Both the position numbers and the translations under genes were made by a program. From NCBI GenBank assembly GCA_933822405.4, contig CAKOGP040001001.1:434056-498055 (forward strand): a stretch of 64,000 nucleotides of DNA. The letters run 5' to 3'. The stretch comes from Cylindrotheca closterium (lineage: Eukaryota > Bacillariophyta > Bacillariophyceae > Bacillariales > Bacillariaceae). The notes under the pieces were generated by a model, which had not been told where the DNA came from, ran no database searches, and saw only the letters and a list, made by a program, of their open reading frames with translations. Shown here piece after piece: positions 53,435 through 64,000 of this stretch; position 1 is the first letter of the stretch; the number at the start of each line of letters is the position of its first letter.

Positions 53435-56400
53435 ATGAGAGAAGTATTGTCATCCCTGTGCATGGCACTTGCCGCACTGTGCTTTATCCCAAGATCCAAC
53501 AGCGAATATTTAGATATGGAAGGATGGACAGCCAACAAACACTGGGCTGTTGGAGATATCAACTGCACCCACGGACTTCGCGAGTTCAATAAACATACAC
53601 AAAAACGAGTCTACACAGTCGGAGTACACGCTCCAGCAGGCATTGACAAAGCATGGAACGAATTCAACATGACGTTCGAGACATACTTGACAGAAGTCGT
53701 CGGAAAGCGCTTCGATCCACCCATCGAGTTCAAGATGAAGCCATCAGAATGGCCTTTGCTGGACTGGATTGATAATGCTGAAGATGTGGACTTTATGTAT
53801 TCTGACACAGGTCTATACTCCTGTATCGGTACAGAGATTGGATCCCAGCCACTTGCCACGACAATTGCGAGTCTAGAATCAAGGGGGAACGAATACGAAC
53901 TAGACTCATATGGCGGTACAATCTTGGCTTTAGCAAGCAACAATGCAGTCAACACTATCGAAGATCTGAAAGACAAGGTGATTGCAGGACAGGCCTTCTC
54001 TGTGTTTGCTGCTGGACAATCACAGTTCTATGTCATGCACAAGGCTGGACTTGATTACATCATGGATCCAAAGCAAGTCATCTTCACAGGTAATCATGAT
54101 GAAACGGTACAGGGCGTCCTCAGCGGGAAATGGGACGTTGGCTTCGTTCCATCTGGAAGAGCTGAACGCACTGTCGATGAGGCAACCGGTGAATACATTG
54201 ACTCTAATCTATTCAAGGTTATTGAGCCGAAGATTGCTATAATGAACAATGGCGATCTGTTCCCATTCCTTCATTCGACGCCGGTCTTTCCGGAGTGGCC
54301 CTTGTTTGCCAAGGAAGAAGTAGATGGTATCGTCTCCGAAGAAGTAGCAATTGCCATGATGGAATTTGGCGCACACAAGAGAGTTGGGACACTGATGCAT
54401 CAATGCATGGAAGATGCTGAAACTGCTAAGGAATTGGAACTCTGCAACACGATGCCCCCAGTATACTTTGATCCTGCTGCCCGCTGTGACACGACACGAG
54501 AACTGGCAGAACTAGCATATCAGGCTGGGACATCTGGTCATCATTCTGGTATGCGGCCGGCAAAGTCTCACTTCCAAGTGAGAACAATGCAGCAAGATGC
54601 AGGCTTTATCATCCGAGATGACATAAACAGTACGTATTTGATGCATGCGTTGTGGTGGTCTTTACCTTATTGAAACACTCATGGTTCCCATCGCGTGTTT
54701 GCAGGCGGTTGGCACTGCGAACGAGCCTCGAAGACGTATGACGGTATCACGTGCCCGGAAGGGCATTACAAGATCGCCAAGGACCAATTCGACACGCACT
54801 GTTATCAAAAAGGCTTGCAGTGCCCTGAAGGCGCCACCTGCTATTGCCGACCTTGCATAGAAGCATACGAGTCGATGTCTTTCCATGGGACGTTTCTGTC
54901 GATGGTGCTGTACCCAAAGACCATGATAGATGTGGCAAGGTAAGTGAAGGTGGTATCTATTCGTCCTCAGCGACAGATTCCGATTAATTATATGTCTTCA
55001 CAGATGAGTCTTTGTGGAGAGGGGGAACAAAACGAAGATGTTGTCTTCCACGCCTACGATAACTTGGAGCGTACGAACGTAACAGTGACAGCCTTGGTAC
55101 ACCTTGGCCAAGAATCGAGATATCTTGAAGTGATACATAACGCTGGTGGATTCAATGAGTACGAATTCATTTTTTCGTATAGAAAAAGAGGTGTCGCTAT
55201 TCTGGAAGTCTTCTTTGATGGAGTCCAAATCCCAGAATCACCATTCCGAATCCAAGTTTCTGAAATGAAATGCCCAATACGGGGAATGGTAGCGGTGAGT
55301 GGACTATTGCCCATGTTTAGTATTGATATCGCTCGGACACTCATGTTTCCCGTTGCATCACAGAGCGAAGATGGTGTTTGTGAATGTTCATCCAGCGCCA
55401 TCGACATCTTTGGGGAATGTGTTTCGGAAGGAGTATTTGCAGGAATCGTCTCTGGCATTTGTGCTTTGATTGGCTTTATTGTTGCGCTGTTCTACATTGC
55501 GTACAAGAAGAAAAAGAACGACGAAGTTTGGCACGTGAACGTGGAAGAATTACACTTTAATCACCCAGTCGAAATCGTCGGACAAGGCGCATTTGGTGTC
55601 GTCTTACTGGCTGAGTATCGTGGCACAAAAGTTGCAATCAAGCGAGTTTTAGCGAAAAAGGACAAGAGCACGAGAAGTGGCTCTGTTGCGAGCATAGGTA
55701 GCGTCGGTGCCCGAAGTGTAAGCGAAGATGGCGAGCACGAAGACGTTGAGACCGGCGAAACACCTGGTACAACAAGCGGTGCTGGAGGCACAGCTAGTGG
55801 GACAACCTCAGGCTTCGGTGATCTTGACTTCTTGGGAGGATTCAGCTTCAATGGAAGGAAGAGAGGGCGACTCAATCGCTTGTTTGGACGGGGTTACAAG
55901 GATTATTCAGCGAAGCTCAATTTGAGCATCCTTGGTTCAGTGTCAGCTAAAGGCTCAACGTCGCAGGGAATTGCCACTTGGCTGTTCCCATCGTGCAACG
56001 AGACTGCTCGTCGTCATGAGGAATTCAAGGAAGAAATGAGGCTTCTATCAAGGCTTCGGCATCCTTGTATTACAACGGTGATGGGAGCCGTGATGAATGG
56101 AATCGAACCCGTAAGTTTCTGCTGTATATTCGTTGCGCTCCCACTTCCCTTGGGCCGACTTCTGACCACTGCTTTGTGATACTTTCAGATGATGGTAATG
56201 GAATACATGGAAAATGGGTCCTTGTATGACCTTCTGCGTAACGAGTCTTTCTTCATGGGTGGAGAAATCATCTTGCAAGTTGTTCGCGACATTGCCCAGG
56301 GTCTACGTTTCTTGCATTCTTCAAGGCCTGCGATTCTTCACGGTGACCTGAAGGCAAAGAATATCCTTATCGATTCTAGGTTCCGTGCGAAGGTTTGCGA

Positions 56401-58023
56401 CTTTGGATTGGCAGTGAAGGGCAAGAACGATCTGTCTGGAACTCTCTACTGGTAAGCTCATGTGACGGGTTGATGAAATTGCGTTGATATGGCAAGCGCT
56501 TACAAGTTTGATCGATTTTCATCATTGAAAACAGGCTGGCACCAGAATATTTGCGTAGACGATCAGAATACAATGCTACCTGCGACATTTACTCAGTTGG
56601 AATGATTCTTTATGAGATTTACAGCCGCAAGACACCATATGAGGGAGAGCCACTCCGCAAGGTCCTGCGCAAGGTGTGCGACCCACGCATCAACTACCGC
56701 CCAGCTGTACCTGGGACTTGCCCTAAGCGCATGGCCGAGATCATGACACGGTGCTGGAGCAGTGATGCCTCTTACCGTCATCCAGCCAAAGACTTGGATA
56801 TGATCTTTGGCGAAATGACTTCCCGTGACGCCGACCCTCTCTTGGAGGAGACCAATACACGCGTGCGGACTGAAGTGGCGACTGGCGACATGCTGTACAA
56901 GGTGTTCCCAAAGAAGGTTGCTGACCAGCTAAGACACGGCGAGAAGGTGGAACCGTAAGTTGCTGAAATTGTGTTGCCATTTGCGCTTTGACACGACCAA
57001 ATCCAGAAGCAGATACTGACGCTTTTTCTGGTCCTCGTCTCTTTAATCAATTGCAGTGAAAATCACGACAATGTTACCATCTTCTTCAGTGATATTGTTC
57101 GCTTCACCGATATTTCTCGTGCGTTGTCTCCAGTCAAGGTGTGCAAAATGTTGGATCGATTGTACCTTGCCTTCGATAATTTGTCTACGAAACATGGAGT
57201 ATTCAAGGTGGAGACGATTGGAGATGCCTGGATGGGGGTGACAAACTGTAAGTCGCTCTGGTGTTGCCTGTTGATTCATTCTCTCTGGGATGCACTCGCT
57301 TACCTCTTAAATCTCTTTTTCGATTTCACAGTGGAAGGAAACCAAGCCAATTCTCATGCCAAGCGTGTTGCCGAGTTTGCAATCGATGCCGTGAAAGCGG
57401 CTGGAAAGGTTTTGATTGACGAAGACGACGCGTCTGCGGGCCATATCCACATTCGCGTCGGTTTCCACAGTGGTCCAGTCGTCAGTAATGTGATCGGATC
57501 GTTGAATCCGCGGTATGGTCTCTTTGGCGACAGTGTGAACACGTCATCCAGAATGGAGTCTCTGTCTGTGAGTGGTCGCATTCATTGTTCCGAAGCTTCA
57601 GCCAAGCTTTTGAAGGAACAAGCTCCGGACTTGCCTCTCAAGAAGCGCGGCAAGGTTGCAGTAAAGGGAAAGGGCAATATGGTAACTTACTGGGTAGGCA
57701 ACTCTTCGGATCCGCCCAAGACATCGGGCCAGCACGCACCCGGTGCTTTTGATGATTCACGTCCAGTGGTGAACTTTAACGAGAAGCTACAAATCCTGAC
57801 ATCCCCTGCACCAATGGCAAAATTCTCCATTTTACGAAATGCAATTACCCCGCCAACCAGGTATAGGATTGCAATAAACGATGCTTCTCGACGCACAACG
57901 ATGGCGGGAGCCACCAAGTATTCAAGAGATCTTGCACCACCTGTTTATGAGCAGAAAGAGGCTGACAGTCCGGTTCGAGGTGAAATGCGTGCAATTGCCT
58001 ATAAACGTTCCCTGTCGCAGTAG
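53435..58023 (+). CDS. Receptor guanylyl cyclase, copy D, with a one-base frameshift
   Basis: Exons 53435-54629, 54705-54939, 55004-55294, 55364-56110, 56189-56451, 56535-56954, 57057-57247 and 57332-58023. It has the same domain order as copy C, about nine residues longer at the C-terminus, and lacks C's first intron (the frame reads straight through Y-G-G-T-I-L-A-L). In exon 2, just after the codons for E-A-Y-E (about 54871), one G is missing compared with copy C. In the resulting frame, use of the same splice sites reaches TGA immediately in exon 3; before and after that point the homologous frame is intact. It is either a real disabling deletion, a sequencing error, or rescued by another donor. 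Kinase catalytic residues, cyclase metal Asp pair and K-V-E-T-I-G-D-A-W are kept. Confidence 0.8.
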
Positions 58024-59397
58024 ATTGACAAACGGTTTGGTATTTGTGGTGTGTCTACATGATTTGATATCTCGTAAATACATAAATATATCAATTATAA
58101 TAGTGCGTATGCTAACTGATTTGAAAACAGACACTATTGCTCTGTGACCGCCATTCTACCGACTGGCCCATTCTTCAGAATGGCTGGGCCAGACTTATTA
58201 CTGAAAAGTATATCATTTTCGCGCATTTCCGCACGAAACGTGCGTATCGATATCACATACACTTTTCGGCAAAAGGCCTGCACGCATGGTGGGCCGCAAC
58301 ACCATATGATTCCTATGTAAAAATGTTGTTCCCACAAAAACATCACCGTCGATGGATACAAAACAAACGAGAGAAATGAAAGGAAATGAAAGAAGAGCAA
58401 AGGTGCTGATGTAAATGTAAGTTTTAGATGGCAACATCTCGGACTTCGTGTGGAATTTTCTCAAACATGGCTCCTGCAAAACCTGTACGGGTTGGACTGG
58501 TGACATCGGCATCGCTTTCGTCAAACCACCCTCTCTGAAAGGAACACCTTCCATGGACGGGGATACCAATAGACTTGCAACGGTGCGCTCCCGATCCTTC
58601 AAGTGCCACCGATTCACCTTTGCTTCCAGCACATTCACATTTGCCCACTCTTGGTGGCGTTTGATATGGCTGGAATGAATCCTCTTGTGTTATTGTCACA
58701 CATATCAATCAGCCACTGGACGTATCTGGACGAGGTCTCCGCATCCTGGGCACTACAGAGCAACCAGTTCATTGTAATCTGGCGCCATAATGAGGACAAA
58801 GGACCGCAAGGAGTATTATGTTGGCGCTCTTTTGTGAAGAACATACTGGATGGCATATCTTCCAGATTCGACACCACTTCTTCATCACCTGAATCAACAA
58901 TCAACATTGTTCTGCGCTGGCTGGTCCATGGGGTTATCGGTAATTTGATTCGATGTCTGTCGTTTCTGCTGAGAAGATCAAACCGATGAATGTTTGACAT
59001 CTCGCCTTTTACCATGACCCATTGGACCCAGCAGAGATACCCAGAAGAGATGTGACTAAAAACTTTCATGATAGTATATAAATATGACTAATATGAGCCT
59101 TCGAAAACTGAATGAATAAAAAACATATATTCCGGATCGCTGAGTTCCGCTTTCTGTGTAGGCACACGCGGAATTTTGTACGAGGAACAATCGCTCGAGT
59201 GGTACGCTTTCCGAAAAGTCTATCTATTTCCGGGTTTCTTCATATACTAAATTCACGAGGTGTTTCTACGTATTTCGCACGTTGATTTTGTACCAATTTG
59301 ATCACAACGAATTTGTTGTTCATCAAAAAAGACAGAAAATCATGAACCATCAATCGACGACGATGAAACATGCATTTACTTTTATTCAAGGTATTTC
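58024..59397. other. Intergenic region with unrecognised leftward frames
   Basis: Leftward frames at 58635-59069 (144 residues, GDEEVVSNLEDMPSSMFFTK...) and 58424-58708 (94 residues, Ser/Gly-rich) overlap and could be two exons of a small gene or a relic. I find no domain, no convincing splice pair and no related copy in the window. Confidence 0.3.
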
Positions 59398-62048
59398 CTA
59401 CAAGTATCTTCCACCGGGAAGATTCTTTTTGCACTGATCACTACAAAAACACATTTCCTCACCATTCTTTTGCATGTACCAATTTCGATCCATCGCACAG
59501 TTATTGTGAATGACGATGTTGCATCGGGCACATCGGTGTCGCCCAAGTTCCAACTCTTTGGAGCAACCGGCACAAGCACATGGTCCTAGTGGTCCTGGAA
59601 CTGATATTGGCGGATATGGATGCCTGATTCCAAATCTGTCAATGAGTTCTTGAAGATATGTGGGTGATGTTTGGTCGTGATGTCCGATGGCAACAGCTGG
59701 AGGCCCAGTTGGACCACGACCAACACCATACTCTTCCATCATTCGATCCTGTTCTGCATTTGCTTCAATTGAATATCGAGTCGAATTCAAGACACGAGGT
59801 GAGTGGTCTATCGGCTCAAGCAAGATACCCGCTCCTGCATGAATTGTTGCCTGTTGCAATCTTGCTGGATTCGTTGCATTTGCTGTTGTCTTTTGCTTTC
59901 CTCTTCTGAGGTACTTTGGATTTTTAGCCAGCGGTCGGACTCGATTTTTATACTGTCGTGCGGCAGGTTTTGCCTTCTGCCTCGATTCCAAGTAAGTTTT
60001 ATCTGACGGATTTCCATTCTTAACAATTTCTGACGGCGATACCTTCCTTGCGAAAGTAGAAAGACAGTGGCTTTTTGCACGAAACCTTTTTTTCCAAAAG
60101 GTCCCACATCTCATCGGTAGTACGTTTCAATTGTGCTTCAGTCACTTCTTCGCTCGTGTTACTAGGCATTTCTAACCCATTGTTCTCGAGATACCTGAAA
60201 AATTTCTGCCATTCAACTCGCATCTATGACTGGAGTGCTGTGGTCGGGAGGTGCTTTGGTCGTAGCTGGCGAAATGGTTCCATACCTTATACCCTTGAGC
60301 CAGCATCGAAGCGCTTGGGGAAGGTTTGGCTTTGGAGGGAACTCAAAGCCTTCCGGAACGGACCAGAACCTTTCGGTGTAAAAGTATTTTCCTTGATCAG
60401 GCTTTTGAAGCAACAATCCACCCCCTTGCTGAACTTGATTTCCAGGTGGCGGAATCTGAGCTGGCTGACCACCTTGGAACTGAGGAGGCAGGCTCCTAAG
60501 CATTGCTTGCAAATGTTCGGTAAGTTGTTTATTTGTTGCGTCTTGGTGCTTTTGAATGATGTCATTGATACCTTTTGCAGTAATGTTGCCGTTCGAAATT
60601 GCATTCTGCTCTATTCCATGGTGAACAGCCGCAACAAGGTCTGCCTTCAATTGCTCGTCGCGCTGCTTCTGGTTGTCCTCACTGATTCTTGTTTGTGCAA
60701 GTAACTGTATTAAGTTGTCATGAATTGCCTTCATTTGGCAAGTTGTTTCAATGTGTGGCGGGACGCCAGTAACAGTGGTCATGACATCGGGAGTTGGTTC
60801 AACAGTGATAAGCTGTTGCAATGCGTCAATTTCTGATCCTCTCATGTTGTAGAATGGAACCTTGACAAGTTCGTTGCTTGGGTTATGGGCAATGTACTCC
60901 TGGAACGACTTGGCATGCCATAGGCAACGCAACAACAAACCTGTACGATCATAGTCCGCTTCACTATGTGTTTTTAAGATGGGACCAAAGTTGGCGCTCA
61001 TGACTTCGCGGATCAGTGGGTGGCCCATCGGATTTGCCATTTTCCAATGTGGAGGTAAGGTCTTGAATGATGGTTTCATTGGGTCCTTTCCTGATAGTAT
61101 CTGGCCCAAGTAATGATTGCCAACTGGCAAAAATCTCCAGTATATGTCAAAGACGGAGCCCATTGACCAATCACCACGGTGTGTAATAGAAGAAAGGGAC
61201 GGGGCACATGTGGTTCCTGAGCTTGCATAGCTTGCGGCTCCTTTCCGCAAACCGTAAGCATTGAAGTGCCCTTTTCAACAGTGAGAACTAACAATGTTTC
61301 TCCTTTCCTCAGTTTTATATTTCTTTGCAGCACTGCCGTCCTTGATATTCCACATAAAAAGTTTCTGAGTTTGTCCAAGCTCGTTTTTGTACAAGGCACA
61401 GTACTTACCCATGGCTGTCCACTGGCACAAATAGTGATACTCATGATTTGCATAAATGTGTTTAGCAAAACATCTATCGCCATCTTTATCCTTTTTTGTA
61501 GTGTCATGTGTAACAGCATGTGCATCCAAAACAATTCTGAAGTTGCTGAATCCAAGGTAGTCAATGTTGCCACAACGGCTCATGCAGTTCCACTGGGTCT
61601 TTGTCCAAAAGTCTACCATTGTATTGCCATCTTCAGACGCCCACTTGCAAATTAACATGTAAAGCTCTTTTGTGATTGGGTCTGCCTCCTTTGTTTGGAC
61701 ATCCCCATTCCCCTTCCCAGCTGCAACCTGTCGCTTGTAGGAGAAAAGATAAAGATCAAATTTGTCCCAGCACTCTTGGGACAGTGCTTTGCCACGGATT
61801 TGGGCACCCCACTTGATAGCATCTCGAAACTTTTGCATATCTGCCTTGGTGCGCAGATTGCCTGCTGCAGTTCTCTCTTGATCCATGAGAAACTTGAGAA
61901 CATAATCTACGTTTAGACCTGCATAAATAAGATCATACTTGTACTTATCATAAAAGTACATTGCAGGATCATTCATTTCTGCAGATGTGTTTTTGCGAAC
62001 ACCAACTTCAAAGTATCTGAAGCACTTCTGTTGAAAATACTTTGTCAT
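59398..62048 (-). mobile_element. Decayed Crypton-like tyrosine-recombinase transposon gene
   Basis: Minus-strand coding runs 62048 to 59398 in pieces. The N-terminal piece (61275-62048) contains the DNA-binding-type part (FRDAIKWGAQI, WDKFDLYLFSYKRQ) and the first catalytic Arg region W-N-C-M-S-R-C-G-N-I-D-Y-L. After an in-frame TGA at 61275-61277 the same frame continues with N-A-Y-G-L-R-K-G-A-A-S-Y, where the catalytic H-x-x-R reads Y-x-x-R, then R-G-D-W-S-M-G-x-x-x-D-I-Y with the Tyr nucleophile. Two more frame changes occur near 60215 and 60050; the last piece ends in a Cys/His zinc-binding region (CACAGC, RCARCNIVIHNNC, CFCSDQC). Cryptons move by tyrosine recombinase and are known in stramenopiles. 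This copy is inactive: one stop, at least two frameshifts and a changed catalytic His. Element ends were not located. Confidence 0.75.
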
Positions 62049-64000
62049 TCTTAGAATTCAATTGCGGTAGTCTCTCCTGGTCTTGTCCGTTTTTTCATGT
62101 GACAAAGTTTTTTGAAGTCTTTGCTTGAAGTCATGTCCAAGCTCGTCTTCAGCATTGGTGGCACCATCTCCCAGAATAGCAGTCGTATTATCGACTGTTC
62201 TACTGTTCAGGTGCTTCTTCACGATACTGCTACCACTTCTGTTCATGTTTCGTTTAGTGTAGTGAGATGATGAAATCTGATGGGAAATCACAAATCAAAC
62301 AACTTTGTGACATTCGTGCCATCCTCCATCTCACGCATCTGTCGGTTGGAGCATAGACCACTACAATCGTATAGACATACAGACAGTATATATTTATATA
62401 CTTTTCGAACCAAAAATGATGCGTGCAGCGTGAATTTTTCCACGCTGGACAGTTACTTCCGGGTACCCCTCTTGAGCTGCATCCATTTTGGCTCGATTGT
62501 CCATGCATGGTGCATTTTGAAATCAAATGATTCTGATTGGCCAAATCTCAATTAGGTTTCGACAACCTCAACTCACAATTCACATCAAAATAAAATAAAA
62601 GACTTCATTGCACTTGATCTTCTGCTCTTTTCACTAGTTTATCATGACAAATGCCGTGTCAATTCTTGCTCTAGACATTCTAGCCTCCCATAGCAAGGAC
62701 AATGACACTTGTGACAATGTTGGTTTGAACAAACGAAAAAGCAACGTTGGTTTGAACAAATGAAAAAACAGCACTTTTGAAATCTAGCTAACCTCCTTGT
62801 TCTTCTGGTATCTAGCACTACCCTTTTCTTTCCATAGGTAAACTCCCAAAAGAACAATACAATTAATCAATAGATGGCTCCAAAACAAAGTCTCCACGAT
62901 ACCAATCTGGCAACACAACAAGAGAGAGAAAACGGAACTCCTTCCTTTTGCCAGGAGTTGTAGTGCTAAGCAAGAAGAAGAAGGTGAAATTAATGGAAGA
63001 ACAGGATGAAATGCAAAGAAAAAGTGCCGCGGAGAAGAAGGAAAAGGAGGATAAGAATAAAGAAAAGGAACAGACAAAGGAGGGAGGAGCAATTGAAGGA
63101 AGAAGAAGCCGTCTTGATGAAACAGAAAGATACAACGGTAGCCTATTTGGCAAATAAGGTAGCTTCCAATAGGGGAATTGTTGCCAATCTATGTTATCCA
63201 ACAATTCTAAGTTATCCAACAATTCCAAGTGTGGATACGTTCAATGCAAAGCAAGTCAAGAAGAAGAAGGCGTTGCAAGTCCAAAACGAATGACAACCCT
63301 TACCATTCGGATGAAAGATTTCCTGATGGGGAATACTATGAGGCTCAAGAAACAGTTGTCAAGGCGTACATGTCCATGAACAAACTTGTAAGATTATTTG
63401 GCTAGAAACCAAACTACTCGTATATAGTATAGTATACTACAACAATTTTAGTCAACATTTCTTAGTCCTATCATTTCAATTACAGTATTCCTATAGTAGT
63501 TATCTCTCTTTGACATGATCAGGGCGGACCAGTCCCAATTCTTTGCCAACCCCTGCTTGTCTGCTTGCAGTGTCAAAGTCCTCTGACATTTTGTCAGCTG
63601 ATTTGTCAGCTGATAGGTTGGATTTGCTGGATTCGTTTTTGAAACAAGTGAGGACGAGGAGTAGCCTATCCCTCACAATTCAAGGTCGCAAACTGGCAGG
63701 TGGCTAAGGTTGTCTCCCATGAGTTTGTGGAAACCTTCCAATCACTCGATTGCAGTAATGGTTCTGCGCTGTGATATGCTTTCTGCTCCTTGAAATTTTT
63801 GGATTTCTTGCTTGTCAATGAAGGCAATGCTGGAGCCGCGATCATAATGAAGTAAATGAAACGCATTTGGCCACGTCACTCATTGCTTGAACATTCAGGC
63901 CATAGCAGTCGTAAACTCAAGTAAACTCAATTGCTTTTGATATCCTGCCTGTTTGGCTTGGTTGCACATGGCAACCATTCATAAAAAGGATCCTTTTGCA
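62049..64000. other. Gene-poor right end of the window
   Basis: Includes a short direct repeat near 62720-62765 (GTTGGTTTGAACAAA(C/T)GAAAAA twice), a Lys/Glu-rich rightward stretch at about 62948-63160 (KKEKEDKNKEKEQTKEGG) whose frame changes at about 63130, and AT-rich sequence at 63420-63460. The charged stretch could be an exon or low-complexity relic; nothing is firm enough to call. Confidence 0.35.

Noticed and set aside
1..64000. tRNA or rRNA genes
   Set aside because: I saw no convincing tRNA arms or rRNA sequence when reading both strands; a covariance-model search would be needed to exclude one.

Overview
The window looks like nuclear DNA of a diatom, probably pennate. Evidence: genes have short introns of about 65-130 bp with GT/AG ends; several N-termini are signal peptides ending in an aromatic 'ASAF'-like plastid-targeting site; there is a tandem cluster of heat-shock-factor (HSF) genes with the DNA-binding-domain-only build typical of diatoms; and there is a decayed Crypton-like tyrosine-recombinase transposon of the kind known from stramenopiles. 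The assignment is inference from gene content; no marker gene fixes the species.

Layout. 1-1.2 kb: 3' part of a Pro/Ala-rich protein with repeated YLD/YMD motifs. 1.6-6.7 kb: a divergent pair of genes that both carry cathepsin-propeptide (I29)-like segments; the rightward one also has one lipoyl-like and three E3-binding-like (PSBD) domains and no acyltransferase domain. 6.8-9.7 kb: a C2H2 zinc-finger gene ending in a textbook PCNA-binding (PIP) box, flanked by two decayed copies. 10.3-12.7 kb: a probably N-myristoylated protein with a novel three-fold repeat. 13-18.3 kb: four tandem HSF genes, each followed by relics of the last exon of the myristoylated-protein gene. 19.1-22.6 kb: a Golgi-type sulfotransferase and a plastid-type M17 leucyl aminopeptidase.

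23.1-37.5 kb is the first half of the main system: two almost identical tandem genes, each encoding one chain with H-NOX (heme/NO sensor), HNOBA, guanylyl cyclase, a degenerate phosphodiesterase domain and an intact phosphodiesterase domain, with three Cys-Pro-Phe heme-regulatory-like motifs in the linker. 38.2-46.4 kb is gene-poor: a 1,371-bp tandem repeat, a 2.9-kb element with terminal inverted repeats inserted in a dispersed repeat, and TPR-gene relics.

47.3-58.0 kb is the second half: two tandem receptor guanylyl cyclases with a PhnD-like periplasmic-binding ectodomain, Cys-rich segment, filamin-like domain, one membrane helix, a kinase domain with all catalytic residues, and a cyclase. 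The second copy has a one-base frameshift. 59.4-62.0 kb is the decayed Crypton-like element; 62-64 kb has no gene I can support.

Taken together, 35 kb holds four guanylyl cyclase genes of two unrelated sensor types. One pair would make and destroy cGMP in one polypeptide in response to a diffusible heme ligand (NO); the other would couple an extracellular small ligand to a kinase and a cyclase. The unusual architectures, triple CPF motif, pseudo-phosphodiesterase and intact receptor kinase are the strongest candidates for undescribed biology. Exon boundaries were worked out by hand from splice signals, reading frame and paralogue comparison.
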